From NCBI GenBank assembly GCA_019054805.1, contig JAHQIY010000009.1:3472001-3536000 (forward strand): 64,000 nucleotides of DNA, written 5' to 3'. How positions within the stretch are numbered: the first letter of the stretch is position 1; each line of letters opens with the position of its first letter. This document shows, piece by piece, positions 23,171-35,148 of the stretch. The position numbers and the translations under genes were made by a program. The stretch comes from Brachionus manjavacas. Its lineage: Eukaryota; Rotifera; Eurotatoria; Ploima; Brachionidae. The notes below the pieces were generated by a model. That model worked only from the letters and a program-made list of their open reading frames with translations. It was not told where the DNA came from and did not search any database.

Positions 23171-24440
23171 GATGTCTACTGACGTCCATAAGAAAAACAT
23201 ATTTATTAAAAAAAAAACAATTTTTTATGTCAGCCTTAAATAAATATTTAATGACAGGTGCTAAATGTTTAAATATTCATGGTGTTCATTAAAACCCTCT
23301 TCCCATAAAAGATTTAAAGGATTTTTAAATTTATTTCAAAATAAGTTTTTTTAATTTACATAATAAAGTTTTAAAGTTTACTTAAATTTTTTACACTCAA
23401 ATTTTAAGTTTTTCAAATGTCAGAATCAAGTTTTATTTGTGAGAGTTTGGCCGGAATAGAAAAAAACATTAAAAATTCTAAATAAAAGCATGTTATAAAA
23501 AATTTAATTTAATTTTTGCCTTGTGAATTTTAAAACAAAGAACAAAAGCAAAAATCTTAAAATTAAATTACTTTTTTACTATTTGTCTAAAAATTGTTCT
23601 GGAAAATGTATCAGCTGATACAAACTTTATACAGCCCAAATTAAGTTTCTGCAAAACATAAAAGTATTAAAAAAAAGCATTAAAATTAAATTTCAGAAGT
23701 ATTGCAGAGACTTAATTTGGGTGGTACAATGTTTGTATCAGCTGATACATTTTGAAAAACAATTTTTTGAATTGTGGTAAAAAAGTTATTTCATTTTTAG
23801 AATTTTGGTTTTTGTTCCTTGTTCCAAATTTCGCAATGTCTTTAATTTAAATACAGTCTAACCTCGAAAAAAAAAACAAAAAAAAAAAACAAAATTAATA
23901 AGACAGAAGAAATTATTTTAAATAAAAAAATTATTGTTTTTAACAAAAATATAAATTTATGTATTTTACAGTTAAAAAGTACAAATTTTTAAAGTAAATT
24001 GATTTATTTAAATTTTTTCAGTCATTTCTCATATTCGAGCTTTTATTCTTAAATAAATGGTATAACAAAATAGTTAAACAGAGCAAATTTATGAATGAAT
24101 TAAAATTTTCTTTTGTAAAGTTTTTCAGAAGTAAAAGTCAAATTTGCAAATTTTTAGCTTAAGTCTTTTAGCGTTTTAAGTTTTCTAAAAGATTTTATTA
24201 GACATTAAAATTAAAAAATAATGATTAATTTTTATTTTATAACTTTTTTTTTATTTAGATTTTTTAGTAAAATTTCTATACTATTTTTGATTATGAAAAT
24301 AAAATTTAATGAATAATTACAAAAACACACTTTAAAAAAAATAAATGATTTCAATAAAAATTGAGAAAATACTCTCTTTTCAACCTCTCTTTTTCAAATT
24401 TATTTGGCTTAAAAATCAAAATTTTGAAAAAGTAAAACCT
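23171..24440. other. AT-rich stretch, palindromic MITE inside
   Basis: Apart from the palindromic element at 23515-23845, only A/T-rich low-complexity DNA was seen. Confidence 0.5.
23515..23845. mobile_element. Palindromic MITE, TATCAGCTGATACA family, copy 1
   Basis: The arms are inverted copies: AAACAAAGAACAAAAGCAAA on the left faces TTTTTGTTCCTTGTTCC on the right, and GTATCAGCTGATACAAA faces TTTGTATCAGCTGATACA. The same structure recurs at 41343-41672. There is no coding capacity, so it is a non-autonomous DNA element. Exact ends are not fixed. Confidence 0.6.
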
Positions 24441-25092
24441 TCAATTTGTTCAGAATTTTCTCTAGTTTCAGAATTTGTATATCTCATATGGGGTTAGGGG
24501 AGTCACCTGGGACCAGATACAAAAAAATGGGTAAAATTTCGGCTTTTTTTGAAAAAATCTCGAGACTATATATATATATTTTTTTTTTAGAAGGAAAAAA
24601 ATTATTTTCTAGTAAGGAGTTTTTTGCTCTACAAGATGGTAAGTAGTATATATATCTTTTGTATATGTTCGCAAAAGATATTCTCATCGGACCGAAGGAT
24701 ACTTTTGACAATTAAAAAACTCTTTGAACCTCTGTGGCGGAAAATTTTTTTATCAACCCCCCATGGTCAAAGTAATAAAATTCAAAGTCAGACTATGTCC
24801 TTAATTTTCGACCAATTCTTCAAATAATGCATTGATTGATAACTTCTTTTTTGTGGTTTTTCTCTATTTTTTTAAAATGTTTTATAGAATAATTTTGAGT
24901 TTTCGTAATCTATTTTGACTTTAGACTTTGACTTATGATCAACTCTGGCCTTAATAAGGAATTTCGAATGTTTATTGCCCTTTTATCATAAAGAGGGGGC
25001 CACTTGCGACTGGGTAATTATTGCGGTGTAGATGATCAACTCGCTGCAGGAACCTTTGTGCAAGGTCGGAGTCACTGCTTAAAAAAAGTACT
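24441..25092. other. Unassigned stretch of slightly higher GC
   Basis: Patches such as GGGGTTAGGGGAGTCACCTG (24490), CATCGGACCGAAGGATAC (24686) and GGGGGCCACTTGCGACTGGG (24996) stand out, but no frame, RNA fold or repeat partner was recognised except for the block at 25093. Confidence 0.4.
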
Positions 25093-25147
25093 GGAAAAGG
25101 AGATGAGCGCCTTCCCATTATCCGCTAGGTAGAAAGGGAACAATTAA
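25093..25147 (+). repeat. Dispersed repeat, copy 1 (partner at 47687)
   Basis: GGAAAAGGAGATGAGCGCC followed by CCATTATCCGCTAGG and AGGGAACAATTA matches 47687-47740 with few changes. The conserved GC-richer core may be a LINE or SINE 3' end. Confidence 0.55.
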
Positions 25148-27007
25148 ATTAATAAATTAATTTTGAAAAATTTTTAACTTCAAATTTAAGGATTAAGATA
25201 CAGGAAAACTACAATGGTCCATCTGTTAAGTGAAGAACAGTGAATACAAACACAAGTGGAATTATAAAAATTTGTGTTTTTTAACTGTAAATAAATAAAT
25301 TTATATATTTGTGAAAAATAACAAATTTTTTATTTAAAATTATATCTTCAATTTTTTTAATTTAAAGGACGGTTTGCACGTATTTTCACATCCAGATATT
25401 GACCTTATTTACACGTACTAATAAAATAGAGTTCTTGTGTTTTAAAAATATAAATTTTTTTTTTTCCAAATTGTCTCATTCCAGAGATATACGCACTCAA
25501 AGTTGGGATACTTAAAAAATACATTTTTTTTTGAGCAAAAAAATCTCAAGAAAAGAACACTCGACAAAATATATCAAATACAATTATGAAAGAGCATAAA
25601 GTCTAGTTTATAGTCCATTATCAAAATTTAATAAAATTTTTGTTATGAGCGAGATATTTTAATTCAAAGTTTTTGTTAGTATTTGTACTTTGACGTTTTG
25701 AGACCACATTCAGAACATTATTCAATAGTATTGAGCATTTTTTATTCTAAAATTAATTAAATAAAACAAGGAAAAAGATTTTAATCAGTTAATTTGAAAG
25801 ATTTTACAGTTTCAATAATACCTGAGTCACTTAAACTTATTTCTATAAAGTCTATCTGTCATTTTATCTAAGATGAACTTTTTAATTTACTTGTTTATTT
25901 TTTTTCTGTCTCGAGCTTAAGCTCCTTCAGAATTAGATTTAAAAAAATAAAAAATTAAGTTGGATTAAAATTAAAACAAGCTGAAATTAAAAAGAAATAT
26001 ATTGAAATATAAAGTAGCGTGTGATACGTGTTTACAAAGTTGAAGCTTCAGGAGAAAAAACAAAAAGTTAAATGAAATAAGAAAACTTAAATTTCATTAA
26101 CTAAATTATATAGCTTTTTAACAATGTAATAAAATAAGGAGGAATAAATAATTTATTTTGCAATACATGCCATGTATCATTTCAGAAATCGATATTTTAA
26201 GAATTTTTTTTGCATTATCTAGATATGTTAGGCTTTTAATTTTTTATTCTAAATGAAAAAATAATCTGGACAAAAATTCCGAATTTTAGTTTAATTTTTT
26301 CTTCTTATCATTATTATTATTAGTTTTATTATTAGTGTAATGCCGATGGATGTTTTTTTTCTGACAATGAGACGGATAAGTGAATAGTACTTAAATGATA
26401 TTATGTGGGTGCTTTTTCCTAAATACCTTATTAAATCCCTATGAGACTTATGCAGCCCCGTATGGATGACTTTTTCAGCCAGAGCCTAGAACCAATCAGT
26501 TGGTTCTGTTTATAGTCTGTTGGTCAGCAACCGACTTGAACTAACTTTTTCAGCTGGTACCGATTATAGAGACACCTCTTCGAAGCAGTACGCCTACTAC
26601 TCCTATCTTTTGATATTTATTGAAATAACCAAAAGATTCGAGTTCTTGTTCAGAACCCTGGATGACTTATTCCGTCTTCCTTTAGTTTAACGAGAGACTT
26701 AAATCTTAAGCCGCTCAGATAGAACAAGTAAAAGAAAAAGTTAAGTTTATTTTAAAAATATTCTTTATTTCAAATACTGTAATATGTAATTTAAAAAATT
26801 TAAAGTTATATTTATGTTAAAATATTAAAATAACGAATTAAGTAATTTTCTTCAACTTTATAACACATAAGATTAAAATAAATAAAATTAAATTAAAATA
26901 AATAAAATGTGGGGGAATATCTTCATTACATTAGTATTATTACTTTCTATTGCAATGAACGCCTTTAAGGCGATGTTTAAAAATACCTAAAAAAAATTAA
27001 TGAAATA
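25148..27007. other. AT-rich stretch with transposon tails
   Basis: Contains a LINE-type 3' tail on the minus strand near 25905-25935 (CTGTCTCGAGCTTAAGCTCC), an unassigned higher-GC stretch at 26450-26720, and a minus-strand GAACGCC...GGCGATG tail motif at 26957-26977. No gene was recognised. Confidence 0.45.
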
Positions 27008-27272
27008 CAGTGCCGGAAATTAACTTGTCACATCATATCATAAAATATCATTTGATATTAGATGATATGATCTGATATCAACTGATATCAACTGATATCA
27101 GGAAAAAAAATTATTTACAAATTTTTATAAATTGAAATTCAAATTTTAATTCACCTGATATTATCTGATATCAAACGATAATAGCTGATATCAGCTGATA
27201 TGAGGAAAGTTTAAAAAAATGATATTAAATGATTTCAGATGATATGATTTGACAAGTTAATTTCTGGCACTG
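27008..27272. mobile_element. MITE with TA target duplication, TGATATCA word family
   Basis: A 265-bp element with perfect-looking ends CAGTGCCGGAAATTAACTTG and (inverted) CAGTGCCAGAAATTAACTTG, flanked by TA on both sides. The interior is an array of TGATATCA, CTGATATCA and GATATGAT words on both arms around an A/T-rich centre. One-armed relatives lie at 45345-45468 and 55030-55191. TA duplication and CAGTG ends suggest a Tc1/mariner-type source. Confidence 0.8.
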
Positions 27273-27482
27273 TAAATAGTTTTAAAGAAATTAAAGACAA
27301 ATGTTTGAATTGATACTAAATAATTATTGTAAAAATGTTATTTAAGCTAGTTTTGTTAAATATTATTCAGATTTTCTTTTCTTTATTTCGATCTAGCTAG
27401 GAGGCAAGATTTCGATTCAAACTTTGGAGGATAACTATTTCACCGATACATTTTCCCTTGAGGTAATAGATTTTTTTTTTCT

Positions 27483-27960
27483 TTAGTGGGACTTGGTTAA
27501 TTCTATAAGCATTTTTCTAAAGGTCTCATTTTCTTTATTTTCTAAGCATTCATTGATGAAGTCAGTCATTCCATTCCGATTTGTATTTTTTAACTCTCTT
27601 GGTTTAATTTCTATTTTCTGAGAAATATCCATCTCTTCATTTCCATATTCTTTTATGAGCTTATTCAATTCTTTAAATATTGATTTTTTTCTAAGTTGGT
27701 CTTGTGTGTTTCTTTCGAGCTCCTTCAGTGCACCCATTGTCATTTTATTGGTTAGTAACCTTTTCATGAAAAGCATTTTTCCTCTGAGAAGTTTTACTTC
27801 CATCTTTTCTATACGAAGTGCACTTAGAAGATTACTTGTTCTTGATGTATTTTGAAGATTAAGTATTTTCTTAATCATTGTAGCCTCAGTTGTTTGCAAT
27901 CTATATTGACCCTTATTTAACTGCATAGCTTCTTTTGAAAAAAAACATCAAAAAGTTCGA
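27483..27960 (-). pseudogene. LINE relic, C-terminal region
   Basis: The minus-strand frame has YRLQTTEATMIKKILNL, SNLLSALRIEKMEVKL and LFMKRLLTNKMT. The pattern 'LQTTEG.IIKK.LGL....T..LL.AL.I......I....L.F.KRL' is typical of the segment after the reverse transcriptase in a group of LINEs. No YADD box remains nearby. Chance similarity is possible, but the order of motifs fits. Confidence 0.5.
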
Positions 27961-28328
27961 GCAAAAAGTAAATGAATTCGATTTATAAAAATTTAAACAA
28001 GTTTTGTAAAATTCCCAAATATGTCTCTTTTTTAATATAGTTAACTCCAAACTTTCTTCAATAACGTCATACGATCCAAATTCTACTATCCATACTTTTT
28101 TTTTCAATTTTTTCTAGCCAGATTTTGTTTAGAAATTTTTTCCCAACAATTTTATTTTTCTATAGCATGTTCAAAATAACTTAATTTATTTAATTTAAAA
28201 ATGAAGAATAAAATCAACCTATTCTTCCGAATCAAAGTGACTACACCATAGATTAAATTTTTTATTTTTATGAATTAAATAAATAAATAAATAAATAGAA
28301 TAAAATTAAATTAAATTAAAAATTAATT

Positions 28329-30662
28329 TTAGATTGGTATAAGATTTCCATTGACGCATTTATAGATAGCAGGATCATAGCATGGAACACCTTGACCAGG
28401 CGACAAAAGATTCACGCAGGCTTTCAATGGCTTGGAACACATATTACCACCGAAAAAACAAGTTGTGGTTTGAGGATCATAGCACCCAACAAGAGTACCA
28501 GCCAAATTATGACATCCATACAAAGAACTTCCACAGCTCGGATCTGGCTTGCCATTATCGACCAGCTCACAGCCAAAACCAGAGCAAATAGTGGTTGTTG
28601 ACTTAGTACTTGTTGAGCTTGTGGACGATCCTGCAGAACTAGTCGAAGTTCCTGTTACTTGTCCCGAACCACCACCAGGCGAACCGCCAACAAAATAATA
28701 GAAGAACAAAGTATTTGTTCTGGTATTTCCATTGTCATAGGCAGTCAATCCATGAATGTCACTTGACAGACCTGGTCTATTTGGATCAACAATTGCATCG
28801 GCCATTAGCATGAATCCTTTCCATCCTTCCTCGATGCTGCCACTGCTCAGCGACTTGCTCCAGATTGGTCGCGTCTCAGTCAGCCAATCTCTCTTCAAAT
28901 GACTTGGTGTGATTTCAGTAAATGGCAACATTTGAATGCCGTAAATGAATTCCACATTGCCTCCGAACCATGTGGCATAGTCGACTTTAGTCTCCCATAA
29001 AATGCCCACTACCCCGTTCTTAGAGAACGGCTCCGAATAAATTTCCGAATTTTTCTTTATCTGCCAATACACAATTGTAGCATGAATCTCAGTGCTAAGC
29101 AAGTAGTCGCCCAAGTCTTCCAATGTTTGATTTCCGGTCATTTTGCCCAACTCGCGCACTGCAAAATAAGAGTTAATGGCTTCGGATGTTGACTCTTGAT
29201 TTTTTGAATCGGCAAACTCAAACAACCCCGATGCATATGAATGGCCCAAGAACGGATCTTTATTCCGGGGACGGCAAGGCAGCTCTTTGTACATACAAGA
29301 GCCTGAAAAATCAGACAAAATTAGATTAAAGTATTCTTTTCTGCTGTTGTAGTAGTCCGGATAGTGTTTGGCAAGAGTGGCAGCTGCATAGACAAAATAG
29401 CCAAAGTGAAAATGATGATCATTGTAGTAGTAGATACCAAAGTCCTCTTCGGCTGAGCCGACACTTTGTCTTGACACAATGCCGCCCCATGTAGGCTCAT
29501 AGACCAACGCTGGCTTGTTGTCATCAACTCCAAACCAGTACGAGTCCAATTCTGTAACTAGCGTATTTTTTAGTTTTTCCTTACTTTGGTAATCTTTGAC
29601 CAAATCAGCTATTTCGATGAGTCGGGCAGTTCGAGCTAGCTCTTTGCCTCCAAAATAGGGGTCTTTGGACGTGATCTCTAGATCAGTGTCGCTTTTTAGC
29701 GCGTCCAAAATCTTGGCTTTTTTCTCATCTGTGTCCACTGCTCCGGCATTGTCCGGTTTTGGGTATAGCGGCAGTTGGTACGAATATCCTTGGCCTTTTG
29801 ACAGCACATAATTTCCTTTGATGCCTTTGGCGTTGGCTCCAGTGATCAGTGTGGTATCCTGAGGGTTGACCACATGTGGAAGCAAATAGTACAATCCATC
29901 AGCATTGTAGTCCACTTTGATCTTCACATTTTGCTCGCTTCGATTCACCTCATAGTTCACTTGTCCATTTGTGATCAGCGAGTCATGGTAGTTGATCAAA
30001 GTTTGCTCTCCTGTTTGGCTAGTGATGATGGAAATTTTAATCCAACCCGAATAGACCGAGCCTGATATTTCGGAGGCACCTTTGCTCCAGGACAACTTAT
30101 TTTCACTCTGTATCAACCACACTTGATTGTTGTTCATTGAGACTTTGATTGCCCGGTCGGACAGACTCTCGAAGCTGAGAATGGCATGGATGGTGGTCAG
30201 CACAGGACTTACTGCGTTCAAATTCACAATGACACTGGCGTAGCCGCGGGTCACTTGGACAGAAAATTTGTCTCCAAAGTTTACCTTGGCTCCCAGGCTG
30301 AAAAAATCAGCGTTCACTGTCGATTCATCAATTTTAGGCGCCGGGAAATTCTCACGAATTGACAAGATCCAATTTGCCAAGAAGACTTCTAGTGTGTACG
30401 CGTTCTGGTTGACTATTTGAGATGGGTAGCAGATGGTGAAGCCTTTTTTGCTGGCCTTGATCATGTATGGATAAGTGTGTATGGGGTTTTCGCCCGAGCC
30501 TACCAGCCAGTTTTGGAACCATGCATTCGTTGGTGTGTACTTGTTGGCAGTAGATGCTGTCCTGGGCAGGACCGTGTGCTCGACTGTGCCTGGAAAAAGA
30601 CGCAGTGAGCTGGCTAGACCCAGGCCCAATATGGTGCAAAAAATGATTAAAGAATTTTTCAT
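28329..30662 (-). CDS. Secreted GH81 endo-1,3-beta-glucanase with Cys-rich binding tail
   Basis: This intronless 777-residue enzyme hydrolyses internal beta-1,3-glucan bonds, as in fungal or algal cell walls. Residues 1-19 are a signal peptide (MKNSLIIFCTILGLGLASS). The GH81 catalytic signature is at 411-422 (YYYNDHHFHFGY), with D415 the expected acid; NQESTSEA (488-495) supplies the candidate catalytic glutamates E490/E494. A Gly/Ser/Thr linker (659-692) leads to a Cys-rich tail (693-777) with two CYDP motifs, the last in the form CYDPAIYKC..GNLIP typical of the fungal CBM52-type carbohydrate-binding module. Length and domain order match complete family members, and no stop or frameshift is seen. 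Lack of introns contrasts with the neighbouring host genes and raises the possibility of gene acquisition, probably from a microbe. A digestive role is the simplest guess. Confidence 0.93.
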   Translation of the reverse strand: MKNSLIIFCTILGLGLASSLRLFPGTVEHTVLPRTASTANKYTPTNAWFQNWLVGSGENPIHTYPYMIKASKKGFTICYPSQIVNQNAYTLEVFLANWILSIRENFPAPKIDESTVNADFFSLGAKVNFGDKFSVQVTRGYASVIVNLNAVSPVLTTIHAILSFESLSDRAIKVSMNNNQVWLIQSENKLSWSKGASEISGSVYSGWIKISIITSQTGEQTLINYHDSLITNGQVNYEVNRSEQNVKIKVDYNADGLYYLLPHVVNPQDTTLITGANAKGIKGNYVLSKGQGYSYQLPLYPKPDNAGAVDTDEKKAKILDALKSDTDLEITSKDPYFGGKELARTARLIEIADLVKDYQSKEKLKNTLVTELDSYWFGVDDNKPALVYEPTWGGIVSRQSVGSAEEDFGIYYYNDHHFHFGYFVYAAATLAKHYPDYYNSRKEYFNLILSDFSGSCMYKELPCRPRNKDPFLGHSYASGLFEFADSKNQESTSEAINSYFAVRELGKMTGNQTLEDLGDYLLSTEIHATIVYWQIKKNSEIYSEPFSKNGVVGILWETKVDYATWFGGNVEFIYGIQMLPFTEITPSHLKRDWLTETRPIWSKSLSSGSIEEGWKGFMLMADAIVDPNRPGLSSDIHGLTAYDNGNTRTNTLFFYYFVGGSPGGGSGQVTGTSTSSAGSSTSSTSTKSTTTICSGFGCELVDNGKPDPSCGSSLYGCHNLAGTLVGCYDPQTTTCFFGGNMCSKPLKACVNLLSPGQGVPCYDPAIYKCVNGNLIPI

Positions 30663-31419
30663 TTAAAAATTACTTTATTAGATAAAAAAAATATGATTGA
30701 TTTTTTCATTCTTATATGCCTTGTTTGACACTCCTTTATCAAATAATTTTAATCAATGTGTTATTCAATATTTGTTTAATGTTCGAAGCTTGATTCTAGA
30801 GAAACATTGATTTTTAGAAAAAAATTGTCGAATAAATGTTTTAAAATCATAAAAAAAGCTTAGCTCGACAAATTTTATATATTTTTTTGAATAGCTAATC
30901 TAATCGATGTTTCAATTCATTGCAATAGAAAGTAATAATTTTTGCAGTTCAATTTTATCTTTGTTTTGATTTTTTTTTTGGATTTAAATTACAAAAAAAA
31001 AGTTTAAAGTTGGTTATTAGCAGATCAATTTTTTTCCTCCTATTAAAACAAATTATTTTTTTTTAATTTTTGAGATTAATAGCTCATTTATATCAAATTT
31101 TAGCCTAAAAATTTTAAAAATGACTTTAAATTTTTTTTTTCAATTTAAATTGCCATCATGATGTAAATTAAAAAAGAAATGAATCGTCATATATTTAATT
31201 AATGTTTCAATAAAAAAAAATTAAGATGTAAAATATTTACTAAATAAGTCGAATGCTTTTTTTGGAATATAAAATATAAAAAATAAAATTTTTTAAAATT
31301 TTAACGAAAACGAGAGTACACAATTTTTCATTCTTCATGTATATTGACTTGACAATATTCTTGTATTTTTTGAAAAGCATTAATAAAATTGTTTAATTAA
31401 TTAACGACGTTTTTTTTTT
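30663..31419. other. AT-rich intergenic stretch
   Basis: Upstream flank of the glucanase gene. Only A/T runs; no promoter motif, gene or repeat could be recognised. Confidence 0.5.
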
Positions 31420-31526
31420 GGCGGTCCAAAAATTAGACCGCCTGACTGACCGATCAAATGAACGCCCGCTAAAGGGCTGTCCGGCTAATGCGGACACGAT
31501 CGCGGTTTCTGAAAATTTTGGCCGGT
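31420..31526. repeat. GC-rich block with hairpins
   Basis: GGCGGTC and GACCGCC flank a 9-nt A/T spacer, and GCCCGCTAAAGGGC and GCGGACACGATCGCGG follow. It abuts the LINE relic starting at 31530. It may be part of a decayed DNA transposon similar in composition to the arms of the hAT element at 60606. Confidence 0.4.
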
Positions 31527-31529
31527 TAA

Positions 31530-32095
31530 TTGTCCGCTTGTACGGATCCCAAAACTACTCTAAACGAATATAATATAAATGGAAAACCTATTGAAAAAAC
31601 AAATTTGGAGAAGGATTTACGTGTTTTTACATCTAATGATTTAAAATTGTCAGTTCAACTAAACTCAGTCTTTTGGAGCCCACACTGCAAGAAAGATATA
31701 AATGCGATAGAATCAGTAAAAAGAAAAGCTAAAAAGCTTGCACCGAGTATTAATCGGTTAGATTACACGGATTGAATAAAAAAGCTAAACCTAACAATAT
31801 TAGAAACAAGAAGATAACGTGGCGATCTAATCCAAGTGTTCAAAATTTTCAAAGGTTTTGCTGAAGTGAATTGGTTCAATAAAGTTTAGTTTAAAATTAT
31901 GAGATTGAATTCAATAGCACCATAATTGAAATCACATAAATTGTAGCAGAAAGACAACTAGTTAAAAATTACGATCAACGTCACAACTTTTTTATTAACA
32001 AAGTTTCAACATTTTGGAACCGTCTACCAAATATGTTCTAGATTCAAAGACTATTAATAGCTTTAAAAATAAAATTAACAAATCACAGAGAAGCA
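31530..32095 (+). mobile_element. LINE relic, 3' part only
   Basis: The frame reads INGKPIEKTNLEKDLRVF, then FWSPHCKKDINAIESVKRK, matching the post-catalytic region of the LINEs at 12060 and 17750 ('ERDLGV', 'LERIQRRA'). Several stops follow, and the end motif FINKVSTFWNRLPNMF is recognisable at 31990-32040. It is heavily decayed and directly followed by another LINE copy. Confidence 0.6.
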
Positions 32096-32104
32096 GCACG
32101 GCTT

Positions 32105-33425
32105 TATAGCTCACAAAGCGTGCGTTACCAATCTTCTGGAAAAGATGGACTTCTTGACGAACTGTTTGTATCATAGGCAGCCGGTGGATGTCATCTATTT
32201 GGATTTTGAGAAAGCATTTATTCAAATGTCACATAAACTTCTGATCATTAAACTAACGGCATTTGGTTTTCCAGACTTGATCATTAAGTGGATCCAATCT
32301 TTCCTTAGCAATCGCAAGCAGCGAGTTGTGATCGGTGAAGTGGTTTCGGAATGGTTACCGGTCATTAGCGGCTTTCCTCAAGGATCAGTGCTAGGTCCTG
32401 TCCTATTCATCATTTTCAATAATGACATGCTGTAAGTTTGCAGCTCACTTTTTAAGCTCTACGCGGACAATAGCAAAGTGCTAAGATCAGTGATGCGTCT
32501 AGAAGATACGAAGGAAATAAAGTCAGATCTAGACAGATTGGTTGAATGATCGAATACGTGGCAAAAAATCTAACAAAGAAAAGTGTGTCGTCATGCATTT
32601 CGGAGCAAACAAAACAACGAAATAAAACAACGAAGGAACGCGATCTCGGCATCATCGTCACTTCTGATCTGAAGTCAAGTGAACAAGCTTAGCGAGCAGC
32701 GGCAAGAGCAACGATGGTGGCAAATCGAATACGACTCACTTTTAAATATTTCTCATATGAATAAGTTGACCTCCTTTTCAAGTCCTTTGTTCGTCCTCAT
32801 CTAGAATTTGCAGTAGCAGCCTGGGACCCGTATCGAGATACTTGAGCAAGTTCAGCGTAGATTTTCAAAAATGGTTCCTGAACTGAAATCTAAACCATAC
32901 CTCGAAAGAAGAGAGGCTCTAGGCTGGAGCACACATGAAGAGAGGCGCAGCCGTGGTGATCTCATCCAACTACATAAGACACAACACGGCCATGATCGAA
33001 TCACATTCATTAATGGGGATCAAAAAATGGCTTCGGACGGTTTAGACAGCCCGTCAGGAAATACAAGAACTTGTCACAAAGCGATCGAGCGACAACTTAT
33101 CCGCAATTGTGGGGTGAGACACAACTTTTTAAAAACTGGACAGCAGGAAACTGGAACACTCTGGATGAAGTGACTAAAACTGTCACAAAAACGGACATTT
33201 TTAAAAAAAGAATTGACAAGCTTCTGAGTTAAAACATTTCATAAAAAATTCGTTGTTTGATGCGAGAAAAAAAAAAAGCTATTTAAAAATTTGTAAAAAA
33301 TTTTTTTTTCTAAAAATAGCCTATCTAATAAAATTGGCCGCAGGCTGTTATAGTGGGGCGTCTACGTGCGCCACTACTTGGAGACTCAATTCTCCCACAG
33401 CATTTATACTACTACTACTAATACT
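32105..33425 (+). mobile_element. LINE fragment with mutated reverse transcriptase
   Basis: The frame from 32145 carries motif A as VDVIYLDFEKAF and then GFPQGSVLGPVLFII. The catalytic box near 32457 reads LYADNSKV, with Asn in place of the second Asp, after a frame change. Further pieces (RGDLIQLHK) follow through several frameshifts. The 3' end has a CTACTACTACTA tail as in the LINE at 12060. The catalytic substitution and broken frames make it inactive. Confidence 0.75.
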
Positions 33426-34284
33426 TAATTTTGAAAGCTATAATGGTGAGCTTTAAACCTCTCTTCATGGGTTATAGCTATATTAAATTATATTATTTTT
33501 TTCATATTAAAGGGTTAAACTAATTTTTAAGTTTTTAACAGCTGATTTCGTTGGCCTTCATAGTTTTCTCGTTAAATCCGTATCAGTCTAATAAACAACG
33601 ACTGATAATTTGTGAGATATTCTTTCTTTTTAAAAATGAAGTAAATAACCAAGTCGTCATCAAAAGGAAGAGAGAATTTTTATTTCATTTGTATCTTATT
33701 AATCAATATTTTAAATAAAGGACTCAGTTGGACCAATTTTTTACCTTTATCATATCAGGAATTCATGTCAGGAAATTTAATTAATTATTTCTAATAAACA
33801 ATTTTATTTTTCTCTTTTGAAATTGAAGAATAATTCTAATATAAATGCTCTTAATTATTTACGTAATGAAATATGGCACAATTGAAAATTTTTTAATATT
33901 AATTCTTATTAATGAAAAAGATGACAATATAAGGAGTACGTGACATGATTCTTAAAAATAATAAAGATGCATATAAAAATTGCCAAATAAGTTAAGATGA
34001 ATTTTAATAATAAGACATCAACTAATCATTTGACATTTACCTTCTTTAAAATGTCTGGATTATCACATTATTTTTCTCTAATCGGATACAATTTAATCTA
34101 TTGAATTTAATTCATATTCGTAGCGTCACTGAGACTGGTTCCTTCAAAATAACGTTAATAGCGTGTTTTAGATCAATTGTATTTCACTAGTGTAACTATA
34201 AAAATAAAATGAAAAATTTTTACAGAATTTGTTTATATGAGCAACTCTAAATTTGCTCTTGTGGTTGCTACACCACATCTTCCC
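33426..34284. other. AT-rich stretch without recognisable content
   Basis: No coding frame, RNA or repeat was recognised on either strand. Confidence 0.5.
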
Positions 34285-35148
34285 TCAGCTTTTAGACCGA
34301 AGTTTTGGCCTCAGTCTTTCGAACCTTCTTGGTAGGTACTGCTGATGGAGACTTGGATTTGATTTGGCTTTGCTTTCGGCTATCTTTTTAGCCTTGGTTC
34401 TTGATGGCCTCCGTACTTTTCGAGTTGGAGCGTCTGCTGGAGCCTGAGCTGGTGGTAAAACTCGATCTGCTATTGGTGGTGGAGGTATCAAGCCTGGAGA
34501 TAGCTGTGGTTCTTCCTTGTCATCATCATCATCATCGTCGATGCTTTGGGGACGAAAGAGTTTGAAGAAACTGACGTTTCCTCTTTTTTTCAGTGACCAA
34601 TTGTGCTTTTGATGCGTGCCATGTAATATAGAACTGGATCCCATTTCGGATTCGATTTATCTTTTTGTTCTTCTTTCAGTAGGACTTTTTCTCCGACTTG
34701 AATTTTAGGCTCACGAGCCCTCATTTTCTTGTCATAGGCTTTTTTCATTCGTTCTTTTGCCTTGCAGTCGTAATTACCGCTGTTTTTTGAAGCTTGCTTA
34801 GGTCACTGAAGCTAAGCTTTTCGATTCCAGGTAGATCAGACGTCCGTGAGTGTATGATCAAGAATTTGGCTGGTGAGACATTAGTCGTAAAGTGAGGAGT
34901 TTTCCTAAATGCTTTTAGAAAGCTTTCTATCTCTGCGTCTTTGTCATTGCCGGTGTTTGCAGCAGTACGCAATACTTGACTCAGATTCTTCATAAACTTC
35001 TATCTTACCGTTTGCCCTTGGCCACCGCTGGTATTATGCGGTGATGAATGAATCCCATTTGTCTAGCGTATTCGGCCAAACGGAAGGATTAAAATGGAGG
35101 GACGTTGTCGGTCCTGTACTTAATTGGAATACCTAATATTGCGAAAAG

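Noticed and set aside
30352-30666. Open frames on both strands overlapping the start of the glucanase gene
   Set aside because: They overlap the signal peptide and GH81 N-terminal region; the GH81 reading explains the sequence fully.
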